NCBI GenBank assembly: GCA_035771165.1
Contig: JAWNZC010000113.1
Location: 1-64,000 of the forward strand
Direction of reading: 5' to 3'
Length of the DNA stretch: 64,000 nt
Source: Paragorgia papillata
Taxonomy: Eukaryota > Cnidaria > Anthozoa > Scleralcyonacea > Coralliidae
Every line of letters starts with the position of its first letter. Positions within the stretch are counted from its first letter, which is position 1. The notes under the pieces were generated by a model. The model worked only from the letters and a program-made list of their open reading frames with translations, was not told the DNA's origin and made no database searches. Both the position numbers and the translations under genes were made by a program. Positions 1 through 12,229 of the stretch are shown in pieces.

Positions 1-175
1 GAAATACTGACGATTCAAGCAGAGTTCTTCATCAGAGTATAATTAAACTAGAATAGAGTGCTGGTGTAGGCAGTGTTTTAGATAGAGCAAAGTGAAAAGA
101 TGGTTAAACTGCTTCTGAGAACAGTTATAATAACGGAAAATACCTGACGTCTTCCAAGGCAGAGCCTTTCAGAGT
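1..175 (-). repeat. Family A 120-bp satellite, degenerate edge copy
   Basis: About one and a half degraded copies of the 120-bp unit that recurs at 7.4, 8.1, 10.0, 13.3 and 23.3 kb. The sequence reads in the orientation opposite to the 23-kb array. Landmarks are the segments GCAGTGTTTTAGATAGAGC and AAGTGAAAAGATGG. The array probably continues outside the window. Confidence 0.85.
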
Positions 176-195
176 AATAACGATGAAGTCATATA

Positions 196-246
196 TATAT
201 AATAATATAATACTATATTATATTTATATATATATATATAAATATA
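196..246. repeat. AT microsatellite
   Basis: Imperfect TA/ATA dinucleotide tract next to the family A copy. It serves no coding role. Confidence 0.8.
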
Positions 247-559
247 GTAATTGTCGATGGAAAATTTGAGGCTATTTTTGCTAGAAATTATACCGCGCTT
301 TGTGATTCTGAAAGCGCGAATCAGAACCTAGAAATTATCTTCCAGTAATAGACAGAGATGTCAAATTAAATGAGGTCAATGTCAATTGAGAACTCCGTGA
401 AAGGCGAAACAAAGAAATGTAGAAGTCGTTTTCCGGAAAATAATTATCACCGATTTGGCAACATTCTCTTTGGGAAGTCACGCGAAGGTTTGCTGAATCG
501 TGCCTGTGAAACCCTCAAAAACATTTGTCTCAAAATGTAAACAGCAATCCAAACATCAC

Positions 560-1780
560 ACTTCGAAGCAAGGTGCGAAATCATTTAAAAAAAGAAACAC
601 CGATTTTATAAACAATGTTCGTGTAATTCTTATTAGGTGTATTTGCTTCAAACGTATCGCTAGTTGAAGAGCTAAAATTATTATCGCCAATCCCTCGATT
701 TGTAGTAGAATTTGTATTGAAACACGCGAATGGAGTTTTTGCTCAGAAACTATCATCGGGTACCAATATTATATTAAAAAAAATCGATTTATAAACAATG
801 TCGTAGAATTATGAACAATGTTTTTGTTTCATTCAGTTCGATCGCTAATTTGAAGTTTTAAAATTATCCAACGCTCAAAAATTAGAATTTTGTATTAGGG
901 AGATATATAGTTTATAAAGAGACATGCCGAAATATTTTATAGTGCGAATAAAAAAGCTATTACCGGTGCCAATATTTTATAAAAAACATTGAGTTTTATA
1001 TAAAACAATGTCGTGGAATTATCCACAATGTTTGTTTCAAAAACAATCACACGATGGCTATTTTGAAGGTTTAAAATTATTCCAAAGCTCAAAATTAGAG
1101 TTTCGGTATTTAATACAAAACAAAAGGAATTGGTTAGATGCGAAGATAACTTTAACCGGTGCCAATATTTTATAAAATAACATATTTGGTTGTATAATAC
1201 AGTGTCGTAGGAATCATTACAATGGTTTGCTTACAAACGTATCGCTATTTGAAGTTTTATAATATTCTCCAAACTCGTCAAAATTAGAGTTTGTGTTTAA
1301 TACAAACAAGCGGAATGTTATAACGTGCGAATATAAAACAGCTTTTACTCCGTGGGCAATATTTTTATAAAAAAAAATAAAAAAAAGGTTTATAAGCAAT
1401 GTCGTAGAATTAGAGTCACAATGTTTTGTTTCCAAACAATCGCCTATTTGAAACGTTTAAAATTATCCAACGCTCAAAATTTGAATCTGTATTAACTTAA
1501 TACAGACAAGCCGAATGTTTATAGTGCGAAAAAAGCTTTACCGGTGCCAATATTTTTTAAAACATTGATTTATAAACAATGTCGTAGAATTATTACAATC
1601 TTCTGTTTCAGCTATCGCTATTTGAAGATTTAAAATTATCCAACGCTCAAAATTAGAGTTTCGGTTAAATACAAACAAGCGGAATGTTAGTAGGAAGAAA
1701 GCTGTACTGGTGCCAATATTTTATAAAAACATTGGTTTGCAAACATAATTACACTGTTTTGCTTCAATGATTACCGTTTC
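560..1780. repeat. Tandem satellite, units of about 165-200 bp
   Basis: Seven diverged units follow each other. Each carries the landmarks TATAAACAATGTCGTAGAAT, AAAATTATCCAACGCTCAAA and CCGGTGCCAATATTTTATAA. Starts of the first landmark fall near 605, 790, 991, 1195, 1389, 1570 and 1735. Unit length drifts through small indels. Short open frames on the minus strand are by-products of the AT-rich unit. Confidence 0.8.
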
Positions 1781-2480
1781 AAGTCTTAAGATTATCCAGC
1801 CCTCTTGTATACGCTTCGTAATGATACACACACGAGTTGGCTGTAACCTTTAGTCGTGTTAATATTTTTAAAACATTATATCTTAATAGTCGGACATGGC
1901 AGCGGGTTATTAGTTCTAACCGCAATAGAAAATTACATGTATTCTGTGATAACCTACAAGTTACGACTTCCTGTCTTCCTACGTTTTCAAAACAAAAACT
2001 ACATAACACGCACTTGGGGGGCTTTCCGTACGCCTTCGAGAATATTCTTTAACCTCCAAAACACCGCTTCCTTGTGTTAAAGCGTTAAGGGTGCCATCCG
2101 CTTGCAGTGAATTCGATTACAGCAATCTTTTCACTCTCGAATGGGGTCGATTAACTCGCTTGTGGTTTTTTTACGCTCTGTTTACATTCCATTTTGGGTG
2201 TAGTTTCAGCAATTAAAACTATGATAGGACAAAACCACGAGCAGTGAGTGCGTCAGTGTTTCAGCCAACTCATTTCCTTCAAGCGTTTCTCATCGCCGCA
2301 AAAACACCGAAATTGATAGTTGATGTTCGAGGAATTTCCTAATTGCTGTGATTCCAAGGAGGTCGTTTGGGGTATTTGGGTGGGGGGAAAAATTGTGTGG
2401 AACCACAACTTTGTGATTGCCCGAAGATGGCTGAACGTATAGGCTGAATATGTGGAAAAGAGTTAATCTTCCGATTGTAA
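1781..2480. other. No gene seen
   Basis: This stretch has no convincing exon, RNA gene or repeat unit. Overlapping 70-75 codon frames near 1.8-2.1 kb on both strands have no recognisable domain. Confidence 0.5.
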
Positions 2481-2489
2481 AGCCCAGTG

Positions 2490-3110
2490 AGTAGCATTGA
2501 GCTACTGGGACTCAGATGATTTGAACGTAGGTTGAATGTAGAACTCACGACCTTCTGATGACCAGTGAGACGCTCTAACTATTGAGCTACTAGGACCCAG
2601 ATGATTTGAACATAGGTTGAATGTAGAACTCACGACCTTCTGATGACCAGTGAGACGCTCTAATCATTGAGCTACTGGGACTCAGATGATTTGAACGTAG
2701 ATTGAATGACGCTCTAACCATTGAGCCACTGGGATTCAGATGACAGAGCAAAGGTTACATATGTGTACAACTCACAACCTTTTAATTCTGATTGCCAGTT
2801 AGTCGCTCAAAGTACTATTAAGCTCTAAGACTCAGATAGTTTTGAACGTACGTTGAATATGTGTACATGAATCATCAGTGAGGACACTCTAACCATTGAG
2901 CTACTGAGACTCAGATGGCTGAACACTAGTTGATGTGTAGAGCACACAACCTTCTGATTGTCAGTCAGAGGCTCTAATTATTCAGCTAGTGATGGCAGAC
3001 CAAAGGTGACATATTTGTGCAACTCACAATCTTTCATATCACCAGTGAGACACTCTAAACCATTGAGTTACTGTAATGACTTCGAGGATTTGAACATAGA
3101 TTGAATGTTA
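2490..3110 (-). repeat. tRNA-like tandem array, 85-bp unit
   Basis: About seven diverged copies of an 85-bp unit. On the minus strand each unit reads like a tRNA 5' two-thirds: D stem GCTC/GAGC around an AATRGTTA loop (box A-like), then a 5-bp anticodon-type stem TCTCA/TCAGA with one mismatch enclosing the 7-nt loop CTGGTCA (anticodon GGT in a threonine-like position), then AGGTC and the T-stem start GTGAGTTC. The 3' half of the T arm is lost. It is the same family as the plus-strand array at 20.1 kb. I infer a tRNA-derived SINE head that became a satellite; it is not a functional tRNA. Confidence 0.65.
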
Positions 3111-3362
3111 CATTGTACAACCGACAAAAACTCTGATCCAACAACACTCTAAGCAGATTGAAATAGAATTTATTTTGTAGCGTGTGTGTGTGTGTGTTTA
3201 GCAAGTTGGTTTACAGTTAGCAGTCCAAGATATGTAAATAGGAAAGAGTTCCGAGCTACTCTACCCAGAAAAATATCCAAGATCGCCAAAGCGAAGTGGT
3301 AACCAGAAACTATATATACTTATAGAATTTCGTTGTATTCAACGCATTCTCAAAATCGATGT

Positions 3363-4240
3363 CGATATCATTGGAACAATCGAACGATGTCCAATTTTCA
3401 TTCTAACAATCGAACGATGTCAATTTCATTCCAACAATCGAACGATGTCAATTTCATTCCAACAATCGAACGATGTCAATTTCATTCCAACAATCGAACG
3501 ATGTCGATTTCATTCGAACGATCGAACGATGTCAATTTCATTCCAACAATCGAACGATATCAATTTCATTCGAACGATCAAACGATGTCATATTTCATTC
3601 CAACAATTGAACGATGTCAATTTCATTCGAACAAACCGAAGCGAAGGATGTTTCAATTTCACTCCAACAATCGAACGATGTCAATTTCATTCCAACAATC
3701 GAACGATTGTCAATTTTCATTCCAACAATCGAACGATGTCAATTTCATTCCAACAAACCGAAGGATGTGTCAATTTCACTCCAACAATCAAACGATGTCA
3801 ATTTCATTCCAAAAACCGAACGATGTCAATTTCATTCCAACAATCGAACGATGTTAATTCCATTCGAACGATGTCAGTTTCATTCGAACGATGTCAATTT
3901 CATTCGAACAAACCGAAGGATGTGTCAATTTCACTCCAACAATCAAACGATGTCAATTTCATTCCAAAAACCGAACGATGTCAATTTCATTCGAACGATG
4001 TCAATTTCATTCGAACGACCGCACGATGTCAATTTCATTCGCACAAGCGCACGATGTCAATTCCATTCGAATTTCGAACAACCGATGTCAATTTCATTCG
4101 AACGATGTAAATTTCATTCAGGAACAAGCGAACGATGTCAATTTCATTCGAACGATGCCAATTTCATTCGAACGATGTCAATTTCATTGGAACAAGCGAA
4201 CGATGTCAGTTTCATTCGAACAAACCGATGTCAATTCCAG
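3363..4240. repeat. 28-bp minisatellite
   Basis: The unit is AACAATCGAACGATGTCA plus ATTTCATTCC, repeated about 30 times, with shorter 20-bp variants such as CATTCGAACGATGTCAATTT in the distal half. Because 28 is not a multiple of three, all three plus frames stay open and give the same repeated peptide. That argues for a repeat artefact and against a gene. Confidence 0.9.
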
Positions 4241-4340
4241 AGGTCAATATCGTGCACAGCCAAGGCCTGTACAGTGCATAGGGGGAACAATGAAATTTGG
4301 AACGCCTCGAAACTTGGAATTGTTCGAAAATGATTACAAT

Positions 4341-5620
4341 TGATACATTTGAAGTCACGCGAGAAAAGCTCGCTTAAAGCTTACACTCGCCAGAACACAA
4401 CACGAACAGCAATTTGTAGCAATTACGAAAGAGAGAGCCATTTCAAACATTCTCTTAATCGGAGATTTGAAACCTCAACAGAAATAAAACTTGATATACG
4501 TAACAACATAGGCATGACCTCGCTTGATAATGGGCCGACCTGATCAGATAACAGACTTGGGATTAGAAGGTTTCAAAGCTAAGTTGACAGTAGGCTGCGT
4601 TGACGTATGGCTTACGAACGACTTTTTATATACTTTATCCTATTTAAGATGGAATGGTTGAAATTTCTATTTTTCTTACCAAATGTCTGTTTAATAATCC
4701 GATCAAAAATCGTTTGGGATTACTCGTGAAAGTTAACACGGGAAGAGCCAAGTCAGATGTCAGCTTTAATAGATCGGCGATAAAAACCAGAGACACACAC
4801 ACACACGGTTTATTCAACGCGTCACGAAAAACCCCTTTATAAACTAAACCTCACTTTAAACCAAGCCTTTACAGAGAATTCGTTACAGGATAAACTAGAG
4901 TTTGGACCGGGAAAACAAAACAGTCGAAATTTGGCTTGGGTTATATGTTCGGTTTTCGAGTAGTTTAGTTCAAATACGACCGACAGGAAACTAAGATATG
5001 TATTAAGATTTAAGAAGCTGCTTTGTGGCGGTAATGCTAGCCTCAACCATGAGGTATACAGTATGTCTTTTGAACGAATACAAATACAAAGAATTTCTGA
5101 TAATCTTTAGTTGCCCATATGTGAGAGTATTAAATTCAGTGAATTATAGCCACCGAGATATACAAACGATGAGATATCATAGAATTTAGGTCTGAAACCT
5201 GACTCATTTTCGAAGTTGTGGTTTTCACTTAGCGCTAAAAAATGATACACGGTGTTACTGGCTTGTAATTATTTAGTATATGACCTTTAACGTTAGTAGA
5301 TTTTAGCACAGTGAAATAATTACGCCGCTAATAATTAACTGTAGTATACTCTATTATTAAGCCCTAACTCTCGTCTACTCTTTTAAACCAGAAACGTAAC
5401 TCCATTCGAGGGGAAAATCTTATATCTTCTTCCCACCGAAATCAAACGAGTTCTAGAGCCTTGTATATTCGGATACATTGTGTTATGTATCGCGTGTGTA
5501 TTATACATATATACAGTAATAATACGCAATTGCTAAATGGAATGTATGTTATATCGATTGTATAGCTGTGGCAGGGTTTACGTGGAAACATGATGTTAAA
5601 CTATTAAACATTTGTGATCT
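4341..5620. other. No gene seen
   Basis: AT-rich sequence with no domain-bearing frame and no repeat unit that recurs in the window. It lies downstream of the Ig exon on that exon's strand and may be intron sequence of the same gene. Confidence 0.5.
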
Positions 5621-5628
5621 GTACTTAC

Positions 5629-5950
5629 AAATTTATGCTCAGGTCAACTTTTCTTGATAGAAGGACACCCGCCGTGTTTTCGACTATACAACGAAAAACT
5701 CCAATATGATGTGAGTCATTCCTCAAGTCTTGAACCCCATTTGGAAAATATAATGATCCGGAGCCATCCACACGAATCTCCTCGGATGACTCGACACGCA
5801 CGTTGTTTCTACTCCAATCTACACTTGGCCTTGGCACACCGCTCGCTAAGCAAGGGATACGAAACTCCTGATTCCTTCGAACGAATATATCCGATAGTGG
5901 TTCCCTGATGAATTTTAAACTATCCTTTGCTGTGTCCCCCGATTCAAGAC
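5629..5950 (-). CDS. Immunoglobulin-domain exon of a cell-surface protein (partial gene)
   Basis: A 322-nt internal exon on the minus strand. It starts after a pyrimidine-rich acceptor (TCTCTTTCGTTTAG at 5951 and above) and ends before a consensus donor (GTAAGTACAG at 5628 and below). The frame is open throughout and encodes one I-set-like Ig fold: Cys at residue 33 (in IPCLASG), Trp at 45 (in VDWSRN) and the second Cys at 87 (in GVFRCIVEN), followed by the NTAG turn and LLSRKVDL strand. The exon enters in phase 1 and leaves in phase 2. This arrangement fits extracellular adhesion or guidance receptors of the DCC/Robo/Dscam type, but one domain cannot place the family. No signal peptide or membrane segment is in this exon; other exons should lie on both sides. 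No neighbouring exon is recognisable in the window. Confidence 0.75.
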
Positions 5951-7415
5951 CTAAACGAAAGAGATACAAGCAATTTTAGATGAATTCTACATAACAGTAG
6001 ATTACTACACCGATCATTTACTGGTAATTTGGGGCCGATCTCGCGTTCATCGTTTGTAAAATTAATTGCTTCAACCGAATACGATATCAAAAGGTTTTTC
6101 CTAAAAGCGTATCAAGAAACACGAATTACAGCGGTGTCTTCCTTTGCGTGTATTTTCCAGATAAGTGTTATTGTCATAATCATTCACCTATCCAGTTGTT
6201 GCGATTTGTTGACTATGAGTTCGAAATAAACAACATTAGCTCGGTACAATTCGTGAACAATAAACACTGTATGGCTTATCACGTTTTCCACGCTACGATT
6301 GACATAGAGTGTGTACTCGTAATTACAAGCCAACGTACAATGTTTCGGAATACGACAGACAACGGAATAGCAATAGCTAAGGTAATAACCAAAACGGGAT
6401 GGCGTGATCGCGCAATAGCGTACAAGCAATATGTAAACAGTCTTTCGGTATAGTTTCTCAAATTATCAAACTATGAAAGGTCATCGGAAAGGCCGCTTCG
6501 TGTTCCTATAAAGCTATTTAACCCGAACTAACACCGACCCAACTATTCTCCCTAATTCCCTCGATCGAGACGAGTCGATATCGAGACGAGTCGATATCGA
6601 GACGAACTCAAAAAGAATCAGTCGGGACACGAACGCTTCTCTTGTGGTCTGTGTGCAACAGAATAAAACGAATTGAGCGTGTCGACGTTTCACAAAAAAA
6701 ACAGGAACAGAGTAGCTAAATTTATAAGTCTCACCGTCCCCTAGAAAACGAATGAATGTTTAAAGGAATAGCTTCTAACGTGTTAGTAAAGAAAATAGCA
6801 TGAATCGAAGGCCCCAGAATGCGAAGGGTTGATTCTAGTTATGCCTTACGGCTTACTCGAAGTCACGACTTACATTTCATGAAGACTAGTACATATAAAA
6901 CGATGAATCGAATCTTGGCGAGCGTTGATGCAGCGTTACACCAGAGCATGGTATATTAATATCTTGTTAATGACCAACTGTAAGACTTCGTCGATACACC
7001 GTCCGAGACAAACTGGCTTCTTTCTCACACTAAAAGCGCCTCTTAGCTCTGCCATTCTTGATGTAGATGCTGAGTGTTGGACAGATATTAGTGAATCCGT
7101 GTTAAAATCATAAAGTTATTAACTCGACCGGGCCTCGGACCAATCACAGACGAGGATTTACACCACATTTAACCGCTGGCCAATCAGGTTGCGTTATTTG
7201 CCCCAATAGCGATGTACTAGACTGTCAATCAGTATGAGAGAGCAAGGCATATTTCCTGCCGGAAAAACCTCACAACAAACCATCTTATCGATCACAAGCT
7301 GTGAGTGAGTGAAGCACTTGTCACCGGGGGGAGGCGAACAACGTTCAAATTCAACCGGGGGGGATTGGCATTTTTCCAACAGAGAAACGAAGGAGTTCAA
7401 TATTTTGAGGCTTAA
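5951..7415. other. No gene seen; one short tandem repeat
   Basis: Apart from about three copies of GAGACGAGTCGATATC at roughly 6565-6610, this stretch holds no recognisable exon or repeat family. The first part is upstream of the Ig exon and may be its intron. Confidence 0.5.
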
Positions 7416-8125
7416 TATGTCAAAAACTAGAGTGCTGTGTAGGCAGTGTTTTATTAGATAGAGAAAAGTGACAAGCTCCTAAATTGCTGATAATTTTAGT
7501 AACGAAATAGCGGAGTTCTTCATCAGAATAGAAACTGCTGAGATTAGTTTTGATAACGAAATACTGACGTTTCAAGCAAAGCTCTTCATCAGAGTAAAAA
7601 CTAGAGTGCTGTGTGGGCAGTGTTTTAGATAGAGCAAAGTGACAAGCTCGTAAATTGGCCGCATTGCTGATAATTGTAGTAACGAAATAGCGGAGTCCTT
7701 CATCAGAGTAAAAACTAGAGTGTTGTGTAGGCAGTGTTTTAGATAGAGCAAAGTGAAAAGATGGTAAGCTCCTTAGGATAGTTTTAGTAATGAAATACTG
7801 ACGTTTCAAGCAGAGCCCTTCATCAGAGTAAAAACTAGAGTGCTGTGTGGGCAGTGTTTTAGATAGAGTAAAGTGAAAAGATGGTAGACTGCTGAGAATA
7901 GTTTTAGTAACGAAATACTGACGTTTCAAGCAGAGCCTTTCATCAGAGTAAAACCTAGAGTGCTGTGTAGGCAGTGTTTTAGATAGAGCAAAATGAAAAG
8001 ATTCAAAAGATGATAAACTGCTGAAAATAATTTTGATAACGAAATACTGACGTTTCAATCAGAGCCTTTCATCAGAGTAAAAAACTAGAGGGCTGCGGTG
8101 TAGGCAGTGTTTTAGATAAAGCAAA
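7416..8125 (-). repeat. Family A satellite array (minus orientation)
   Basis: About six units, some truncated to 90-110 bp. The minus-strand consensus contains CACTTTGCTCTATCTAAAAC, ACACTGCCTACACAGCACTC and CTGATGAAG(A/G)GCTCTGCTTG followed by AAACGTCAGTATTTCGTTAT. The last pieces carry a hammerhead-like core (see findings). Because the unit is exactly 120 bp and lacks stops in one frame, long artefactual frames run through it. Confidence 0.9.
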
Positions 8126-8640
8126 GTGAAAAGAATCAAAACTATTCTCACTTATCACTTTGTTCTATCTAAAACACTGCCTACACAGCACTCTAGTTTT
8201 TACTCTGATGAAGAGCTCTGCTTGAAGCGTCGCAGTATTTCGTTATTAAAACTATTCTCAGCAGTTTACCATCTTTTCACCGGCTTTGCTCTATCTAAAC
8301 ACTGCCTACACAGCACTCTAGTTTTTATTCTGATGAAGGGTTCTGCTTGAAACGTCAGTATTTCGTTATCAAAACTATTCTCAGCAGTTTACCATCTTTT
8401 CACTTTGCTCTATCTAAAACACTGCCTACACAACACTCTAGTTTTTATTCTGATGAAGGGTTCTGCTTGAAACGTCAGTATTTCGTTATCGAAACTAATC
8501 TCAGCAGTTTACCATCTTTTCACTTTGCTCTATCTAAAACACTGGCTATACACAACACTCTAGTTTTTACTCTGATGAAGGACTCTGCTTGAAACGTCAG
8601 TATTTCGTTATCAAAACTATTCTCAGCAGTTTACCATAAT
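8126..8640 (+). repeat. Family A satellite array (plus orientation), head-to-head with the previous block
   Basis: Four units in the opposite orientation start within a few bases of the end of the previous block, making a large imperfect palindrome centred near 8125. A further partial minus-orientation unit follows at 8636-8682, so orientation flips twice within 600 bp. Confidence 0.9.
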
Positions 8641-8977
8641 GAAATTCTGACGTTTCAAGCAGAGCCCCTCATCAGAGTTAAATGTATGCATTTTTTGTGA
8701 AAAATATGCATTTACAATGATTTATCGTTTATGTGTCGTCGACAGAAGGCCAAAAAGTATTTCTAATAAAAATATTCGTTTGCGATCGAATATATGGACG
8801 AAGCATTGGAGTCTTTGAAAATGCTGATAGTTTATCATAATATTGTCGCATAGCAACGAGAAAACCGAATATAGTTAGATAACCTTGGCACTTAGCGAAA
8901 TAATACATTAGCAAACGCAAACAAAATTTATCTTTGACTATTCAGTTTGATCTAGCAGGAATAGCTGTTGTCACAGC

Positions 8978-9674
8978 GGATTTGGACCCCTCGGTCCAAA
9001 TCTCCTAGTAGATTTGGACCGGGGGGTCCAAAATACTAGTAAATATGGACCCCCGTTGGCGGATTTCGACCCCCCTTTTTAAACATTTTTTATACCCAGA
9101 AAACAACCCAGAAAGCGATGAATATGTTACATTCATTAATTTCATATCCAAAGGCAGTTATAAACCTCACATAGTCGAGCTTATTGTGTTGCAATAGCGA
9201 ATAAAAAACATTGTTGGGCGACATTTTCCTAGTTCGAAAATTTGGTTCGTTGACGTACATGCATCAAATAAAATTCTATTGCCAGTAACATTATCTAAAT
9301 TCAAAAATGTTAACACTGTTATTAAACTGAGTAAGTACTACAAAAAACTAGAATGTTACCAAATGGAAAATATGTATACAACCGCAAGGATAAATAAACA
9401 TCGCTAAAAATAGAGAGCGTGGAGATCGCTTTTACTAACTCTGGTAGTGGTTTCTATTTTACGGTTTGTGTACTTTATCACTAATATAAAGTGACAAAAA
9501 AACTTCAGACTGTTCGCTATTATGAATTTCGTTTATATTATTGTGTTCACACTACATATATTTAACTTTTGGAGGTGGTCGATGCAAATCCGCCAACGGG
9601 GGTCCATATTTACTAGTAGATTTGGACCGGGGGGTCCAAATCTACCAGAAGATTTGGACCGGGGGTCCGAATTT
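8978..9674. mobile_element. Foldback element with about 95-bp inverted ends
   Basis: The left end (8978-9078) and right end (9582-9674) are inverted copies built from TTTGGACC/GGTCCAAA palindromes and the segment AATATGGACCCCCGTTGGCG. The roughly 500-bp AT-rich interior has no transposase frame. It is a non-autonomous inverted-repeat element; I could not identify a clear target duplication, so the superfamily is open. Confidence 0.75.
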
Positions 9675-9959
9675 AGGGAGGTCTCCAAAATTAACTGGGA
9701 CACCATAACCAAGGACGGCTAGAAATCAAAATTTGGCGTAATAAGATAAAAATTCAGTATCTCTAAATGTTCACGTATATTATTTTGTTTAGTTCAAAAC
9801 GTGATGGCAAATCTAAATTGGCATGGGTCTAATTTTTCCTGTATTCAAAGAAAATAAACAAACCGATATCTTTTCATGAAAACAAATATTATATTTTTAA
9901 TTTGATAGTGTATTATTATTATTTTTTCTTAAGTTAGTTGACGTACAGTGCCGGATTAA

Positions 9960-10485
9960 CCTTCCCAGAGTAAAGATGGTAGCTAAACTGCTGAGAATAG
10001 TTTTGATAACGAAATACTGACGTTTCAAGCAGAGCCCTTCATCAGGGTGAAAACTATAGAGTGTTGTGTAGGCAGTGTTTCAGCCGATAGAGCAAAGTGA
10101 TGGTAAACTGCTGAGAATAGTTTTAATAACGAAATACTGACGTTTCAAGCAGAGTCCTTCATCAGAGTAAAAACTAGAGTGCTGTGTAGGCAGTGTTTTA
10201 GATAGAGCAAAGTGAAAAGATGGTAAACTGCTGAGAATAGTTTTAATAACGAAATACTGACGTTTCAAGCAGAGTCCTTCATCAGAGTAAAAACTAGAGT
10301 TGTGTAGGCAGTGGTTTAGATAGAGCAAACTGAAAAGATGGTAAACTGCGGAGAATAGTTTTAATAACGAAATAGTGACGTTTTGCAAGCACAGCTCTTC
10401 ATCAGAGTAAAAACTAGAGTGTTGTGTAGGCAGTGTTTTAGATAGAGCAAAGTGAAAAGATGGTAATTAAACTGCTGAGATGACC
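9960..10485 (-). repeat. Family A satellite array (minus orientation)
   Basis: About four units, the cleanest at 10090-10330, each with the CTGATGAAGGACTCTGC and GAAACGTCAG pair on the minus strand. Ends are ragged; the first unit is joined to unrelated sequence at about 9965. Confidence 0.9.
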
Positions 10486-10568
10486 AGTTTGACTGACTTT
10501 TGCGCGTTTTGGGGGAACATTCTGTAAAGGCAATTAGGCAAATTCAGGCTCCAAGGAAGGAACATTAG

Positions 10569-10876
10569 AGGTGACGTACAGTCCGTTCTGCGCATGTACG
10601 AAACTAATCTTTACATCTTTATTTACAAAAGATATACTGATTCCTTATTCAAGATTGTAAGCTTTTCTTGGTTCCCATTCATTACTTGTACTTGAAACTA
10701 AACATTTTCAGAAGAAATAGAAGAAATCCGAAGAGATATCCTCGCCGAAACGCTTGGTTTTCGGCCATGTTGCTCCAACGGTTTACATTGAGCTGAGTAC
10801 TTCCTGTAATTATCTACGAATGTCATGCTTTGGGGACCCCATGGCGGTCATGCGCAGAACGGACTGTACATCACCT
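10569..10876. mobile_element. MITE with 28-bp inverted ends
   Basis: Left end AGGTGACGTACAGTCCGTTC continues TGCGCATG; the right end is its inverse with one or two mismatches (GAACGGACTGTACATCACCT). TTA-like bases flank both ends, but no unambiguous target duplication is visible. The roughly 250-bp interior has no domain. Confidence 0.75.
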
Positions 10877-11159
10877 TTAAGATATGAAAAAGTTATGAAA
10901 AATTATATTTTTTCTCTAAAACGTTTTCCAGTGTACATTTGTGCTTCATTCTAGTTCCTTAAGTATAGTCCTAGTGTCAGTGATATTAATTGAAAAGTTT
11001 TAGACTTTTAGCATTGGTTGCAATTGTGTATCTGGACAAATTACATTTATTGTAATATGCAAATTTAATGCAAATTAGAATTTCAGAATTCACTAGAACA
11101 AAGATTTTCCCCCTCCTGAAAACTGTGTACTGTCTAATACTTTTCAAAACTCAAGAGTG

Positions 11160-11700
11160 ACACTGGCGCCGCCACTGGTTCCTTGCACAGTTCTAGCTGG
11201 TGATACAACTGGGGTGGACAAACCTCTAGGGGGGTCTGGGGCCATGCTCCCCCGGAAAATATTGGAATCTAGAGTCCCTGAAACGCCATTTCCTGCACTT
11301 TGAGGGTGATTTTACAGAATTCTGAAGGTTATAAAACGTCATAAAAATGCACAAAAGAAAACACATTTTAGGACGATTACGAAATTTCGCCCGAGCCGTA
11401 ACTACTTCGTTTCAGCGGAGGGGATGCGACCGAGCGTACTTTATGTAACCTTCATGAAATACAATAGTACTGCTGACCGTTCTCGGTTCTCCTACCAACG
11501 CCGGAGTGATTATCAGCCGTGAGCGCCACTGACAAATAATATTATAGCCACAATCTTAAAAAGGCTCAATACTACCCCCCCCCCCCCCCCCCAATGTTTT
11601 CTCCACGGATTTGGAAAAATTAAGAAATCGATCTGGAAAAGAACTGACCCAGTCCACCCCATGGCGCAGCCACTGCAAGGAGCTAGAACGAAGCACGAAA
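11160..11700. mobile_element. Degenerate non-autonomous element with a poly-C run
   Basis: GCGCCGCCACTGG near 11166 and GGCGCAGCCACTGCAAGG near 11663 form weak inverted ends. Inside lie GGGGTCTGGGGCCATGC and a block at 11265-11300 that also occurs at 58338-58415 (TCTAGAG...CTGAAA...CTATTTCC), showing an interspersed family. A pure C run of about 18 lies at 11575-11592. Confidence 0.4.
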
Positions 11701-11771
11701 TGAATCTACACTGTGAAACGTTTAGAGGCAAAAATCTGATTGTTTGTAACTTTTTTCTCATCAAGCCACCT

Positions 11772-12229
11772 ATAACACTTTGAGGTCTGGACCTCTCCCT
11801 GTGCTGAATAAAACCGTCTGGCGTTAGCCAGAGTAAAATACTAAAGACTCGTCTTCAGGCTTCAAAGTGTTAAAGAGATAGGTTTTAAAGAGATAGGTTT
11901 TAACACTTTGAGACCTGGACCTCTCCCTGTGCTGAATAAAATCGTCTGGCGTCAGCCAGAGTAAAATACTAAAGACTCGTCTTCAGGCTTCAAAGTGTTA
12001 AAGAGATAGGTTTTAACACTTTGAGGCCTGGACCTCTCCCTTTGCTGAATAAAATCGTCTGGCGTTAGCCAGAGTAAAATACTAAAGACTCGTCTTCAGG
12101 CTTCAAAGTGTTAAAGAGATAGGTTTTAACACTTTGAGACCTGGACCTCTCCCTGTGCTGAATAAAATCGTCTGGCGTTATAGCCAGAATAAACCTTAAA
12201 GACTCGTCGTCAGGCTTCAACGTGTTATT
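11772..12229 (+). repeat. Family D tandem array (four TTAA-ended units)
   Basis: Each unit of about 100 bp begins TAACACTTTGAGGCCTG and ends CAGGCTTCAAAGTGTTA, an 18-bp inverted repeat with TTAA at the tips. Spacers of about 20 bp (AGAGATAGGTTT) join the units. A single dispersed copy at 33271-33374 is bordered by TTAA on both sides, which suggests a piggyBac-type MITE that was later tandemised. Confidence 0.75.

Noticed and set aside
3333..4343. Overlapping frames of 150-240 codons with NDVNFIPT-type peptides
   Set aside because: The same peptide appears in all three plus frames because the 28-bp repeat is not a multiple of three. This is a repeat artefact.
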